Assembly (NCBI GenBank): GCA_904066235.2
Contig: CAJFCV020000006.1
Location: 8,308,001-8,372,000 of the forward strand
Length of the DNA: 64,000 bases
Direction: 5' to 3'
DNA from: Bursaphelenchus xylophilus
Taxonomy: Eukaryota > Nematoda > Chromadorea > Rhabditida > Aphelenchoididae
Below the pieces are notes generated by a model. The model ran no database searches. It was not told the origin of the DNA and worked only from the letters and a program-made list of their open reading frames with translations. Position 1 is the stretch's first letter. Every line of letters starts with the position of its first letter. This document shows positions 23,959-35,243 of this stretch, in pieces. The position numbers and the translations under genes are program-made.

Positions 23959-26920
23959 ATGACACGGTTAAAGTCGGCGATTGTTTCGCCGGCCAACGAA
24001 AGGAGCATGTCTCCGAAGCCGTATGTTAACTTCACAGACGACGAGAAGGGTTATTCGTTCGATCGGAATGGAAATGTCACAGTACCTGCACCGAAAAGTA
24101 AGAGATTTTGTGAATTTCGCAAGAAAAATTACAAATTTCTTTGTAAGTAAAAAAATTATAATTTCTGGACAATTTCAGACACAAAAATCTCGTTGTTCTT
24201 TACGCCAAGCATGAGCTATAAATCTCGGATGTGAAAAAAAATATTTATAAATTCTCATAGGACTTTGAACACTTCAAAAAAGCGACCTATTTTACCGTAA
24301 CTTAACAATGTTCAGCGCCAAAAACCGTAACAATGGAGGAGCTAAAGCCCAAATCGAAGATCTTCCCCTCCACTCGCTTCTTCATGGCCATTTTGCTCTG
24401 CCTCTGCTTCATTAGTCTGGCCGTTTCCACCTCCAATATCTCCGTCGCCATGGTCTGTATGACCCCAAGTATGGCGGAAAACAAGGAGAATGTGGAAACT
24501 GCGATACAGCGGATCAAAAGATCGATAAATGAGACCGATTTCAACGACCTGATGGCGTCCACCTTTAATGACACGGACGGATATCGGCATGGGAACAGTA
24601 ATATCAGCAAATGCGCGCTGGCCAAGTTCCGGAAACGAGCGATCGATCTGATGGTGGAGCATGGGCAGCATGTAAATGACAGTGAAATACGACTATCCAC
24701 TGTGAGCATGGAGAGTTGCTCCATGAAGAAGATAAATTGGACTTCTACGGATCAAGGTGAGGGTTTTACTGCTTCATTTACAATTTAAATGCCCTAACTC
24801 AGCACAACCAACAATCAAGGAACATAAAATCTTCAACTAATGACTTTTTATTACTATTTTATACGATTAAACATGTCCGAAGACCTACTGTAATATATAA
24901 TTTTAGGTATGATCTTTGCCGCACAAAATATTGGCTCCTTATTTATGCTAGTGACGGGGACTCAAGCCGACCGTCTGAATGGCAAATGGACAATAGTAAT
25001 ATCGATGTCACTCCTGATCATCTCGAATGCGGCGCTTCCTTTTCTTTCGTATCACAGTTTTATTCTGGCCCTTTTGGCGAGAGTTTTGACCGGTCTATCT
25101 GATGCCCTGTTACAACCAAGTACTTCCTCAATGATTACTAGATGGTTCCCCCCGAAAGAACGACCATTTGCGATTGGATTGATTACTGGAGGCAGGCAGA
25201 TCGGTGAGATTTTCTTTTTTTATTTTTGCACTCAAAAATGAAAAAGAAAAGCCCGATCAAAGAGAGAGAAATTGAAGAGAGAGACAGCCGTGGTTTCATG
25301 GTGTAGCGGTTAGCACTCAGGACTCTGAATCCTGCGACCCGAGTTCGAATCTCGGTGAGACCTAGTGACATTTTTGCACGCTTTTTGTATTCGTAGTAAT
25401 CTAGATGTGGATTAGGATATAACAAAATTATTTTAGAATTTTTCAATACCAGTTATTATTTTTTGCAGCCAAAAATAATCGATTTTGAATTTTTTTCGTA
25501 AACTTTTACGTAAATTAATATTCCAGGCACCCTAATGGTCCTTCCCGTGGCCGGTGCGCTTTGCGAACAACGCACAATGTTCGGTGGATGGCCTGCAATT
25601 TTCTATTTCAGTGCCATTGTTGGCAGTGTAATTACTGTTGCTTGGATTTTACTCAGTGCCGACAAGCCGTCCAAACATTTCTGTATCAAAAACCGGGAAT
25701 GTAATCACATTGAGCAAAAGATAAAAGAGGAGAATCTGGGGAAAAGAAAGCATCGGAAGAAGGCTCCTTGGGCCCAGATCGTTCGTTGTGTCCCGCTTTA
25801 TGCGGGAGTGGCTGCTCTGGTTTGCCATGAATGGCCTTTGGTCATCATTTTGCAGGTATAGGAAGGTCAAAAAAAATAAAAATAATGTCTTTATTTAGTT
25901 GTTGCCAAGGTACTTGTCGGAGGTGTTGAAGTTCGGAACGGCGAAGAACGGTCTTGTTTCTTCTTTGCCGATCGGAGTTTTATTTATTTCGAAGACCCTC
26001 AGCTCCTCATTATCAAGTTATTTGAGCTCCAATCGACGTTGTAAGTAGTCCTCCTGATTCAGCCCAAATTTGTCTTGGGTTTCCTCTAATAATCCAACAT
26101 TTCAGCGCGTCATTGCCGAACCAAGATGACCAAAACTTTTAATTTTGTGGCCTCGTTGGGGCTCGGCCTTTCATTGGGCGCCGTCCCCTTTGTAAACGAC
26201 ACCTTCTTCCCCATTGTTCTCCTCTGTGTGGCCAATGCCTTTGCTGGTGAGTTTTTCTCTCAAATCTTCGATTCTTTTTTGTATTATCTGTCTAAACAAA
26301 TTTATATTACTTCAGGTCTTCACACTCCCGGTGTCCAAACCGCCCTTCTTCAGATCGCCCCGGCTTACACGGGAATTGTGACAGGCATTGCGTTCGGTGT
26401 GGTAGCCATCTTCTCGGTGTTCAACAAGCTCCTTTCCACCTACATTACCTCCCATGGATCCGCAACCGAATGGCAGATCGTTTTTTGGATGTCGGCGGTG
26501 ATTGCCGTCCTTCCCTGCTTCTTCTTCACCATCTGGGGATCGGCTGAACGTCAACCATGGGCTTCATCAATCCGAAAGAAGTCCTCTGCCCTCAGGCACA
26601 AGGTCTCGAATGCCTCGGCTAAACCCAAACTGGCTACAGTAACCGAAGGCAAGATCTCGAATATGACCGGAGGCATCGATCGACCATTCAAACCGGCTCC
26701 ACTGGATCTGACAAGAATGGAGAGTAATGAGAGCGAGGACGGAAGCGATGAGGCCATCGAGGAGGAGAACATTGCCAGTGCTTTGAGAATGAGAATGTTC
26801 TTTAGCAATGACGATGACTTCAGTACGGAGGAGGAGACTCTCAGTCATTCCAGTGCTAGTTCGGGTGAGGAATGGAATAAGGAGGATTTGGATGAGAAAG
26901 AGGGAATCCAGAGGTTCTAA
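23959..26920 (+). CDS. SLC17-type major facilitator transporter
   Basis: Seven exons (23,959-24,097; 24,316-24,756; 24,907-25,203; 25,527-25,855; 25,899-26,040; 26,106-26,246; 26,316-26,920) join in phase to 697 residues. The start chosen is the ATG 12 bases after an acceptor. After a ~65-residue cytosolic N-terminus come a first membrane helix (RFFMAILLCLCFISLAV), a long lumenal loop with five N-glycosylation sequons (NET, NDT, NIS, NDS, NWT), and the rest of an MFS fold, including GTQADRLNGKW (the loop 2-3 signature) and LLARVLTGLSDALLQPS. The segment GLHTPGVQTALLQIAPAYTG is strongly SLC17-like. SLC17 members move organic anions such as glutamate, phosphate or sialic acid, but the substrate is not inferable. 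The C-terminal ~115 residues are a Ser/Glu-rich acidic tail, longer than usual. Confidence 0.88.
25292..25363 (+). tRNA. tRNA-Gln (anticodon CTG), inside a transporter intron
   Basis: A complete 72-base cloverleaf in the same orientation as the host gene, within its intron 25,204-25,526. The acceptor GGTTTCA pairs with TGAGACC; the anticodon loop CTCTGAA gives CTG; the T arm is CCGAG-TTCGAAT-CTCGG. It differs from the tRNA at 13,081 at three bases only: the first anticodon base and a compensatory C-G to T-A change in the acceptor stem. Confidence 0.97.
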
Positions 26921-29056
26921 AGACATCAATATATTACCCATGATGTCGTCTTCTCGAGGATGGTCAAGAAACATGTCTGAATGTCCGAAAAAATTCTACA
27001 AGACAAATTGTAGCTCCAAAACATGGATCGTCACTTTCTACAAACCTCCGAGCATTTACCGCAATCATTTGTATATTACACTTCTCTTTTTTCCCCCTTC
27101 CAACGGTCTTGTCTTTATTTTGTAGCGAGCTTAGATAGGTCTTCCCTACCAACTGTTTAATCCATCTCCATATTATTTATCAACTTTTTTATCCCTTTAC
27201 ATATTGTCATTGTAATATCTCTCCTTTTCGTTGTTACCGTAGTCATCATAGGGTCTTCCAGAGCAATCGATAGATCAAAAAGTGGATTATAGTCTCCATC
27301 ACGGGTTAATCAACTCCAAATTCTTTTTTTACACTACTATGAACAGCTTTACGATCTTTTTTTAGTTGTTTGCACTCTCCAAGAACATACAGTAATTTGG
27401 TATGTACAATCGAATTCCGGTACTTTTTCGAAGCAATCCATTGTGACAGAAAAGTCTTTCATCGTCCCCTTCCCGAACATTGACCCCCTCCTTCTCATGC
27501 CACAGCTTTAATTTGTCGTTTTGAAGAGCAAAAAACCAAAAACTCTTTCGGGGAATCCAATTTTCCGGTATTCTATAATATTATTGTTATCTTTGTATAA
27601 ACATGTTCAAGATTTAAGTGTTTGAGTTTTCGGTCGTTTTGACGTAAAACCCTTTTTTATCTTTATATGGCTATCCAACGATCCGGAATGGCCTAAAAAT
27701 CAGGTAAATTGCCAACCAAAGAGCCGGCGGATTGGAAGTCAAATCATCTAAACGACTTGACAGACAGCTGGATTGGTCTAAGAATCCCAACAAGATTACT
27801 TTGCCACCAATCCAGTTCGTGTCCATTCATAATTGACAGAAACCACAACGGGCAGATGCCATAATGTTTACAGAGTAAAGTAAAAATGTAATCTTCGGAA
27901 TTTTTCTACAATATTAGTGCGAATTGAATCTATTAGTGCGAAATTGATAATCATTTTTGGTTAAAAACGCTTAATTCTATGCAAGACTTAGATAAATTAC
28001 CAAAACAGAAAAAATAAATTTTTGATCTCCAAATCTCCCGAATTAAAACCCCATCTTCATTTTTATCCACCGTGGAACTCATCTTCGCGGAACCAGTTCC
28101 ATAAAAAAGTAACTTTAGGTGATGGGATGAATAAAATCTACTTCTTTATCGCTATTCTCCGAAGATTAATCTATGTGATTACGGGAATTTGATGTGGAAT
28201 ACGCTCAAGAAATAGGTTTAAACGTCTTTAAAATCACCTGCTAATAATAACAAAGCTTCTACTCAATGCTCTATCTAATTCTAATTTTCTGAAACTCCAC
28301 TATTCAAAATGTTTTTGCCGTTTTGTCACCTGTTGCCTAGTATAATATAAATTTCAAAACATAACCTTACTTTTTATGTTTTTGCTGTTTCAAATTCCCT
28401 GGAATTGATTATGTACACACTACCGCAGGTGTGCGTCCCCGTTAAAGCGCCAGGAAGAGTGGAGAACGACGTATTTTTGACTGTTTTTCCGGCTGGCGAG
28501 AACAGAGTTTTTATCCCCGAATTTTTTTTTATTTTTCTTTGTTTTTCACACAGACGTTTTACGTGTGTTGTTCTCGGGTTTAACGACACATAACGTACTC
28601 CTTTAAGGTAATTTTAGTTCTTTTTCAAGAAGAATTAAGATAATTCGCCTAGTCTAATATCCCAAATGTCGGAAATCCTAATGGCCATAGTAAAAATGAG
28701 CAGAACATAGCACAAGCGAGCAGTGCGATTTCATGAAATGTGAATTCGCAAAATTATACGCAGTTAGGCAAAATTTTGTTCGGCTTCACGACTCCAATTC
28801 GTTTCCCACCACGAAAAAAACGATTTTGGCATAGTGCGTCAAGTTGAATTTCTTTGGTTGCCACTTTTTCGGCAGCGTTCTCTCATTTTACCGTCTTGAT
28901 AATCGTGTTTTTTTAACGTGGCGTGTGATCGTTTATTTTTATCAGGCATCTTCTTCTTGATGATCATATTACACTCTTCTTTCATATATTACTTTCTAGT
29001 CTTTATCGATTGGTTTCAGATTTTTGTTACTTGTTGGTTGTTGACTCACTTAGGAA
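26921..29056. other. Intergenic, SLC17 to RBM26
   Basis: The first part is 3' untranslated sequence of the transporter. Open frames at 28,374-28,593 on both strands are complementary shadows with no domain. No gene or RNA supported. The acceptor-like CACTTAG at 29,047-29,053 lies three bases before the next ATG. Confidence 0.4.
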
Positions 29057-31688
29057 ATGCTGATCGAAAAGGATGATCTTCTAAACGAGTGGATTCAGAA
29101 GCGAATCGAATCTTTGTAAGTTTTAACCTTATCGATAATATAATAATGTTTTTCCTGTTTTATCATGCAGCCTCTCAGTTTTGAAATAGGGCTATTTATG
29201 GATTGTTTATGCATTTCAAAGGGTTTGCGTCGTTATTATTGTATATCCACCTGTTTTGCAGGAGTGACGCCGAACCCACGGCTTTTGCCAAATACGTGTT
29301 CACGTTGCTTCGGAAAGATGCTAATGTGGAGAATCTTCGAAAGATATGTTCTGACAAGCTGAATGTGTTTCTTGGGAACTGTAAGTGTCTTTTATGTGCG
29401 AAACTTTTTATATTTAGATCTTACACTTCATTTCTTAATTTTAGCTACTGATGAATTCGTCGACTCCCTGTTTGATGCCATTCAGAACAAAACATACATT
29501 AAGACCGAGGCAAAGCCCGACATAAAGTCGGATGATAATTCGGAGAACCGGGAAAATGATGAAAAGAAGGATCGTCCCTCACGAAGGAGAATATCTCCGC
29601 CAGCTAGAGATGAGAAAGATGATAGAGAACTCAGGAGGAGACGGTCAAGATCTCCAGATTCGAGAAGAAGGAGAAATGACCGTCATCGAAGGTCAAGGAG
29701 CAGATCCCGAAGCCCTTACCGGTAAGGTCTTTGAATTTTTGATTGTGGTTTAGATGAGGAGGATGGTATTAAAGAGATGACAAATGTAATCACAAATATT
29801 TTTAGACGAGACCACCGTGAAGACCGTCAACGGCGTGATCGAAAAGAAGGAGCCCCTCGAAATGGCCAAGCCGCAGCTCCTCAACAACGAATTCGTCGAC
29901 GATGCCGAGACTTTGAAGGTTGGATTTTGGAGAGAGCGAGCGTTATTACCTGACTTAATATCATGTTTAGTATAAAAAGCGCGAAAGGGGCCAGAAAAAG
30001 AGATTTTAAAAGATAATGCAAGAGCCCGAAAAGAAAAAGAGTCGAGAAGACCATCATAGACAAGAAAATTACATGAAAAGAATGTAATAATGCGAGAATA
30101 AGATAGAAAAGAAGACATTATATGGGGGAAATCCTCATGCAAATATGATACGGGGTCTGCTTGTACTTATATGATTGTAAAGTATTGTATATCCTTCCCC
30201 ACCACTCCCTTCCCAACGCCTGTCTTCCTCTTGATCCCATTCTATGAGAATCCATTGCAGAACAGGGCCTTTGTCGTCGTGGAGACACCTGTATGTTCGA
30301 CCATGGCCCGGACCCGATTGTCCTCGACGATGGATCCATTGAAGCCTACCAGCCCGAGTTCAGGGGCGCCCCGGCCTCGGCCAACGACGCCTCCACGGCC
30401 CAGACCTCCGAATACAACCCCGAGCAACCGCAGCTCGCGCCCAAGGTGTTCAACGACTTTTCGGTCCCCCCTCCACCCATCAATCTGGCCGCCCTGGGTG
30501 CGCCGATCCCCTCGCCCTTCGAGAATCCGATGTCCGCCGTCGCCCAACAACAGCGATTAGCATTTATGAGAGGTGGAATGCCCGGAGGGCCTCAGCGAAG
30601 AGGCGCTTTCATTGGTGGAAGGGGAAGGAAGAGGTTCAACCCGTACAGTCAGGAGAGGATGCCGGTCAACAAGAGCACCACGCTAGAGGTAAGCGAGTTT
30701 TTTATATTTGAGTTTGTGTTCTAGCCTTGAATTTGAATTAAAAAAAATTGAACTTTAGTTGAGGAAAATACCCGTGGAATTGAATAAACTTGGCCCAATT
30801 AACGACCATTTTGGAGAATTCGGGACCATTACCAACATTCAGATCAGCTGGAATGGGGAGCCAGACACGGCATTGGTCACTTTTGCCAAACTCCCGGATG
30901 CCCAGGCAGCCATCAAGTCGGAGAAGGCGGTCATGGATAACAGATTTATCCAGGTTACTTGGCATAAACCCGCACCACCACCTCCAGAAGTTCCGGCGAG
31001 CGAGAATGTAGGTTGAAAATGGTTTGGAGATAGTTTTTAATGTTGGGCACGCATATTGATGATGATTTTAGAAGCCGTCGGAGGTGAAACCAGTGATCCC
31101 ATTCCCGGCCCAAAATCCCTGGCCAAATCAAGTTCCTCAACTTCAAGCCGCCCAAGCGGCGAGAGAAAAGGCTCAGGAAAAGATGCTTCAGATTAGAAAA
31201 GAGAGGGAAACACAGGCCAAATTACAGGAGGTAAGAGATTTTTTGCAATGGATAATATAATTTTTAAACATAGGCTTATGTGTGATGATTTTGTATTTTA
31301 GTTGTTGGTCATGAAAGGCAAGATCTTCGACAAGTATGTGGGTGAACTGAAGAAGGTCTACCAGAAGCTGACCGAAGAAAAAGAGCCCAGGATCAAGACC
31401 GAGCTCATTAAATTGGCCAATCAGATCGAGGGACTCATGAAATCGACCAAGAAAGAGATTGAGGACGTCCATAAACAACTCACCGAACTTGCCGAAAAAC
31501 ACAAAAAAGGCGAACAAAAACCGAAAGAAGAACCGGAGGAGGAGCAAAAAGAAAAGAAAGAATTGAATGAGGAAGCTGTTCATCGACTTTTGGATGGATC
31601 TGACGACGAAAAGAGCGATGAAGAACACAACGAAGCCGGTGACAACGAAGGAAAAGACGCCGACGAAGCCCCTATCACCGCCCAATAG
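29057..31688 (+). CDS. rbm-26: RBM26/RBM27-type zinc-finger RNA-binding protein
   Basis: Eight exons (29,057-29,115; 29,262-29,380; 29,445-29,721; 29,806-29,918; 30,261-30,688; 30,759-31,007; 31,072-31,230; 31,302-31,688) give 596 residues. Domains in order: an N-terminal PWI-like helical domain (DLLNEWIQKRIESL, AFAKYVFTLLRKD, KLNVFLG, FVDSLFDAIQNKTY); a basic Arg/Ser region; a CCCH zinc finger with Cys185, Cys194, Cys200 and His204 (CRDFEEQGLCRRGDTCMFDH); a proline-rich linker; an RRM at about 333-405 (LRKIPVELNKLGPINDHFGEFG, TALVTFAKLPDAQAAIKS); and a charged coiled-coil C-terminus. This order is that of RBM26/27, nuclear RNA-quality-control proteins linked to the exosome. The zinc finger is interrupted by a 342-base intron between residues 190 and 191. 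The acidic tail after the coiled coil ends EEHNEAGDNEGKD-like. Confidence 0.93.
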
Positions 31689-31877
31689 AGCCTCCGATCT
31701 AACTTATGAGCCTCGATATGGGTTATAAAATCTTTTTCTTTGTGGAAACACTTGATGCTGTTATCTTTTATCCCGTTGTAATCATTAAGTAAATTTGTAA
31801 TAATTCAGGTTTTCGATTTCTTTGCGGTTTTTAAGGATTTTTTTGCAGTCAATTTCAACAAAAAAGGTAATGTTTAT

Positions 31878-33513
31878 TCAACCTTTATCAGCCGACTTTC
31901 TCCTTTTCTTCACCGGTTTTCTGCCCTCTTCGATGCTTCCGGATGGAGATCTGATTTGCTGGGAATCACTGGACGTCTCACTCTTAGTCGTGATCCTCGA
32001 CAACATAAGTTCGGTCTGTTTGTGGGGAACACGGTCCTGAAATTTTATTATACTTCATCGTCAACGTGCCCAATAATTTCCAAACATTTTTCGGTGTCTT
32101 TAAAAGTAAGAAAAGACAAGAAAAAGTGTCTAAATGCCTCACCAGCAGCCTTGGATTGGCTTGAGCCGAGATATGGGTCTCCAGCGCGTCCTTGGAGATC
32201 TGCACTCTTTTCAAGGCAGTTTCGGCCGAATCCCTTTTCAAAATCGATCTCAACGGTGACGTATGACAATATTTTATGCGCCTCCGCTCCTTTCTACAAA
32301 TGTCTCGGACATCTCGAGTGAGGCCACAATCGATTGGGACTGTCTTTTTGAAGTTTAAAACCATCCGGCAGAATTGAAAAGCCGAGTCATCTTTGGGCCG
32401 CTCCACCAGCAGAGTCGCTGAAATCAGCTTTAAATATCAGCTTGCAATATGATCCTTCTTTCCAGCCCAAAATCTCCGCATTTCGACGACAACGAAGTAA
32501 AATTTTTTTATGAATTTCGGTATTATCCTTACCGATTCCTTTGGCTTCGAAACTTTCCGAAATCAGCCTTTTCGTATCCTCGACATTACTCACCGCCGTC
32601 CTCTCCACATCTATAATGGCATCTCCTTGTTGTAAACTTAGTCCAGAAGACGTTCCCAACGGTGCTTCGGCCACAAAAACCTTGCTCATATAAGACTTTA
32701 TGGACAACGACATCTTCAGATAGGGCATTCGAAACAACACCACGACCAAATAAGTGTAGCCGAAAAGCTGCTCATAGCCCAAGGGGATGCGTGTCGGATC
32801 AAATGGAAGGCTGTACCTGAGTCTGAGGACTCGGACTGTCGTCTATAAATCAAGTGTAATATAAGATGACTGATAGAAAGTGCAAGATAAAATCGGGTTA
32901 TAATTGCACCAAAAAGGCTACAAAGCAACCGTAGGCCCCTAAAACTTACAATTGTCTTGTGATTTCTCATCGTTTTGTATAATTTTGCAAAATTTTCTCG
33001 AGAATCCACTTCTTCCCCATCAACGGAAAGAATAATATCAGCAAATTTGAGGTTGGAATGTTGAGTGGAGAGGACCAAACACTTACTTGTCATCCGAAGG
33101 CCCAACTAAAACTATCAAAAGCATTAGAAACGTTCAGAAAAATATGTTATCCACTATAATCTCACCTTTTCCAATGGCAATTTCTCTTCGATTACGGTAT
33201 AAAGACTTGGATCAATAGGGAAGTTAAATATTTTGTGTATTCTAGTGGGGAGATCGTGAAGACTCTCGGCGGCAGGAAGCATGGGGAAGCTGTATTCGGT
33301 CAGAGAATAGGTTGTCGCTGAAAGTCATGGTTAATATAATTACTATACTTGATAATTTGGCCATTCAGATCTCTGAAGACAACAAAATTGCTCACCAAGT
33401 TTGGCGATGTCATCTTCGTCCGCTTTGGTCTTTGTTTTGGCGGTTTCGTTGTCTTGGGTCACCTCTTCCACACTCAATTTGACCTCATCCTCTGCTGATT
33501 TTGCTTTTTTCAT
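31878..33513 (-). CDS. PDZ domain protein
   Basis: Six exons (33,513-33,396; 33,317-33,166; 33,105-32,950; 32,842-32,533; 32,417-32,143; 32,036-31,878) give 389 residues, all junctions in phase. The N-terminus is acidic. A first PDZ-like domain spans exon 3 (LGLRMTS, then FADIILSVDGEEVDSRENF), preceded by EEKLPLEKLGLR. A second is suggested by MSKVFVAEAPLGTSSGLSLQ followed by GDAIIDVERTAVSNVEDTK, the usual 'G.S.gL..GD.Il.V...' pattern. The remainder is basic, ending in a KKRRK nuclear-type cluster. The architecture resembles PDZ proteins known from nematodes, but I cannot assign an orthologue. Exon 3 contains an internal GTAAGT that would truncate it if used; no matching acceptor was found. 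Confidence 0.75.
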
Positions 33514-33821
33514 CGTCTTTCAGCTATCGGTTACAGCGAAGAATGGCTGATATAGGCGGACCGTCGGATTAACGACGGAGAAACGACCGGTTCAAGGAGT
33601 AAAGATAAGGCAAGTGGCAAATAAATCAAAAGTAAAATTACTTCGGATATCAGATTCGACCTTTATTACCGAAATTATCAAAAAATTAACAAAAATTAGC
33701 ATTCACTGCAAGTATAATAATTAAAAACTAGTCAATATGACAAGAATACCGTATCCAGCAAACCCGTAGAACATCAGTAATCATTAAATCACTCCTAAAT
33801 AAGGCGATATCGCACCTGATT

Positions 33822-34384
33822 TCATTCGCTTTCACTTTCTTCACTGAGGTTTGGCCCTTCATACACGGGTAGTGTCTTCTTTCTCCCTGATCTTCTGACG
33901 TCTTTCTTTTCCACGTTACTCGATGATTTTGATCCCTTCGAAGCGCCTGGGGCATCTGTGACCTTCGGGAATTCAAATCCATCCAAAATCGAGTCATCGT
34001 AGAAATCGTCGACCACTTCTGGTTTCTTCATCGATTCCAGATTCTTCATTACGGTAGATGTGAAATGAGGTTGTTTCTTACTGCTCTTGGACTTCTTGGC
34101 TCGATCGATAAGGGTTTGAAGACGATTTGGGTCATCGGAATCACTGGATTCTGAAAGGATACTTTTGTTTATCACAATTCGGCATGGGATCCCTTTCCGG
34201 GAGGACCTAATCTTCTACTTCTAATCTATTATACTTATCCATGTCCAAACGGCTCACCCACAGGGTCTCTTACACGGCTAGCCAAAGAGCTGAATAAGTC
34301 ATCTCAACATACCGTTTGAGTCACCTAATAAAGTGGATCAGAAGCTATAAATCTGGTCTGCCGAGAGGTCTCACCATCTGTCAT
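33822..34384 (-). CDS. Small serine- and acid-rich protein, unrecognised
   Basis: Exon 1 is only ten bases, 34,384-34,375 (ATG ACA GAT G), with donor GTGAG; exon 2 is 34,150-33,822 after TTTCAG, and G|AA restores the frame, giving about 112 residues starting MTDESSDSDDPNR. The protein is hydrophilic with serine/aspartate at the start, a lysine-rich middle (RAKKSKSSKK), an acidic-aromatic motif (EVVDDFYDDSILDGFEFP), a basic patch (RRSGRKK) and an acidic end (SEESESE). This composition suggests a nuclear, probably chromatin-associated protein, but no family is recognised. If exon 1 is wrong, the gene would start upstream in another exon. Confidence 0.55.
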
Positions 34385-35243
34385 TATGTTTGACTTCTAG
34401 TATTGCGTATTTTGTATAATTTCGTCAAATCCCAAATTACAGTATAACTTTTCTTAATACATGTACTTTTGCAAAACTTCAATATCATCCCGGCTTACTC
34501 TCAAAAGCTCACAACCTTTCAATTTTCCCAGATCCTTGGGAATTCCTCCATCAATTTCCCTTTCGGCGAACATGCGATGATTTTTTGTTGCCGCAAGCAA
34601 TTTTCGCCGTTTTCGCAGGTGGGAAGATCGCAGGGTTGGCGGAAGAGCTCATTTCATCCGTTTTCGGTCCTCCAGAGTTGTTCTGGCTACATTATTTTCA
34701 GCTTCCTATTATTTTTCCGTAACTTTTCTGTTGCTTGTTATACTCCTAGTGTTTGTGGTTGGGGGCAAATCACCGGGAGATATAACAAGCAAACAGCGAT
34801 TTTACTGTGCTTCTAACAGCTATTACACCTACTTTCTATTAGAATCCACAATTTTTCGCTTTAGTTTAGTATCGATATTATACTAGTCCTCCGTTGGTGG
34901 ATTAACCCGTGACCATGTAGAGTTTTACTGTTAGTTCAGCTGTAAACTCTACTGGACGGGTACCTCTACCATCTGATTGGGTTGTACGTTTATTTATGTG
35001 CTCTCTATGACTGTCTAATCCATTCTGCTCACTTTTGTTACCCAAACTTCTTTTTTATTTGATGCTATCGTTTTCTGCCTGCGTAAATAGTTACTGTCGT
35101 ATCATTTGGCGAGTAACCGTTTACACAAACAGAGAATGAGGTCGGTAAAACTTTTACACCCACAAATGCCATGTAGATATTATTATTGTTATCTATGGGA
35201 CTTCTAGGAACAAAATGGCCTTTTATCCTCTTAGATCTCGTAT
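34385..35243. other. Intergenic, with a small hairpin
   Basis: No gene supported. GTAGAGTTTTAC at 34,917-34,928 can pair with GTAAACTCTAC at 34,942-34,952 with one bulge, forming a hairpin with a 13-base loop. It could be chance in AT-rich DNA. Confidence 0.35.

Noticed and set aside
28374..28593. Complementary frames on both strands.
   Set aside because: Short, mutually overlapping and without any recognisable motif.
33066..33100. GTAAGT inside PDZ exon 3 as an alternative donor.
   Set aside because: No acceptor before the end of the PDZ motif; use would break the domain.
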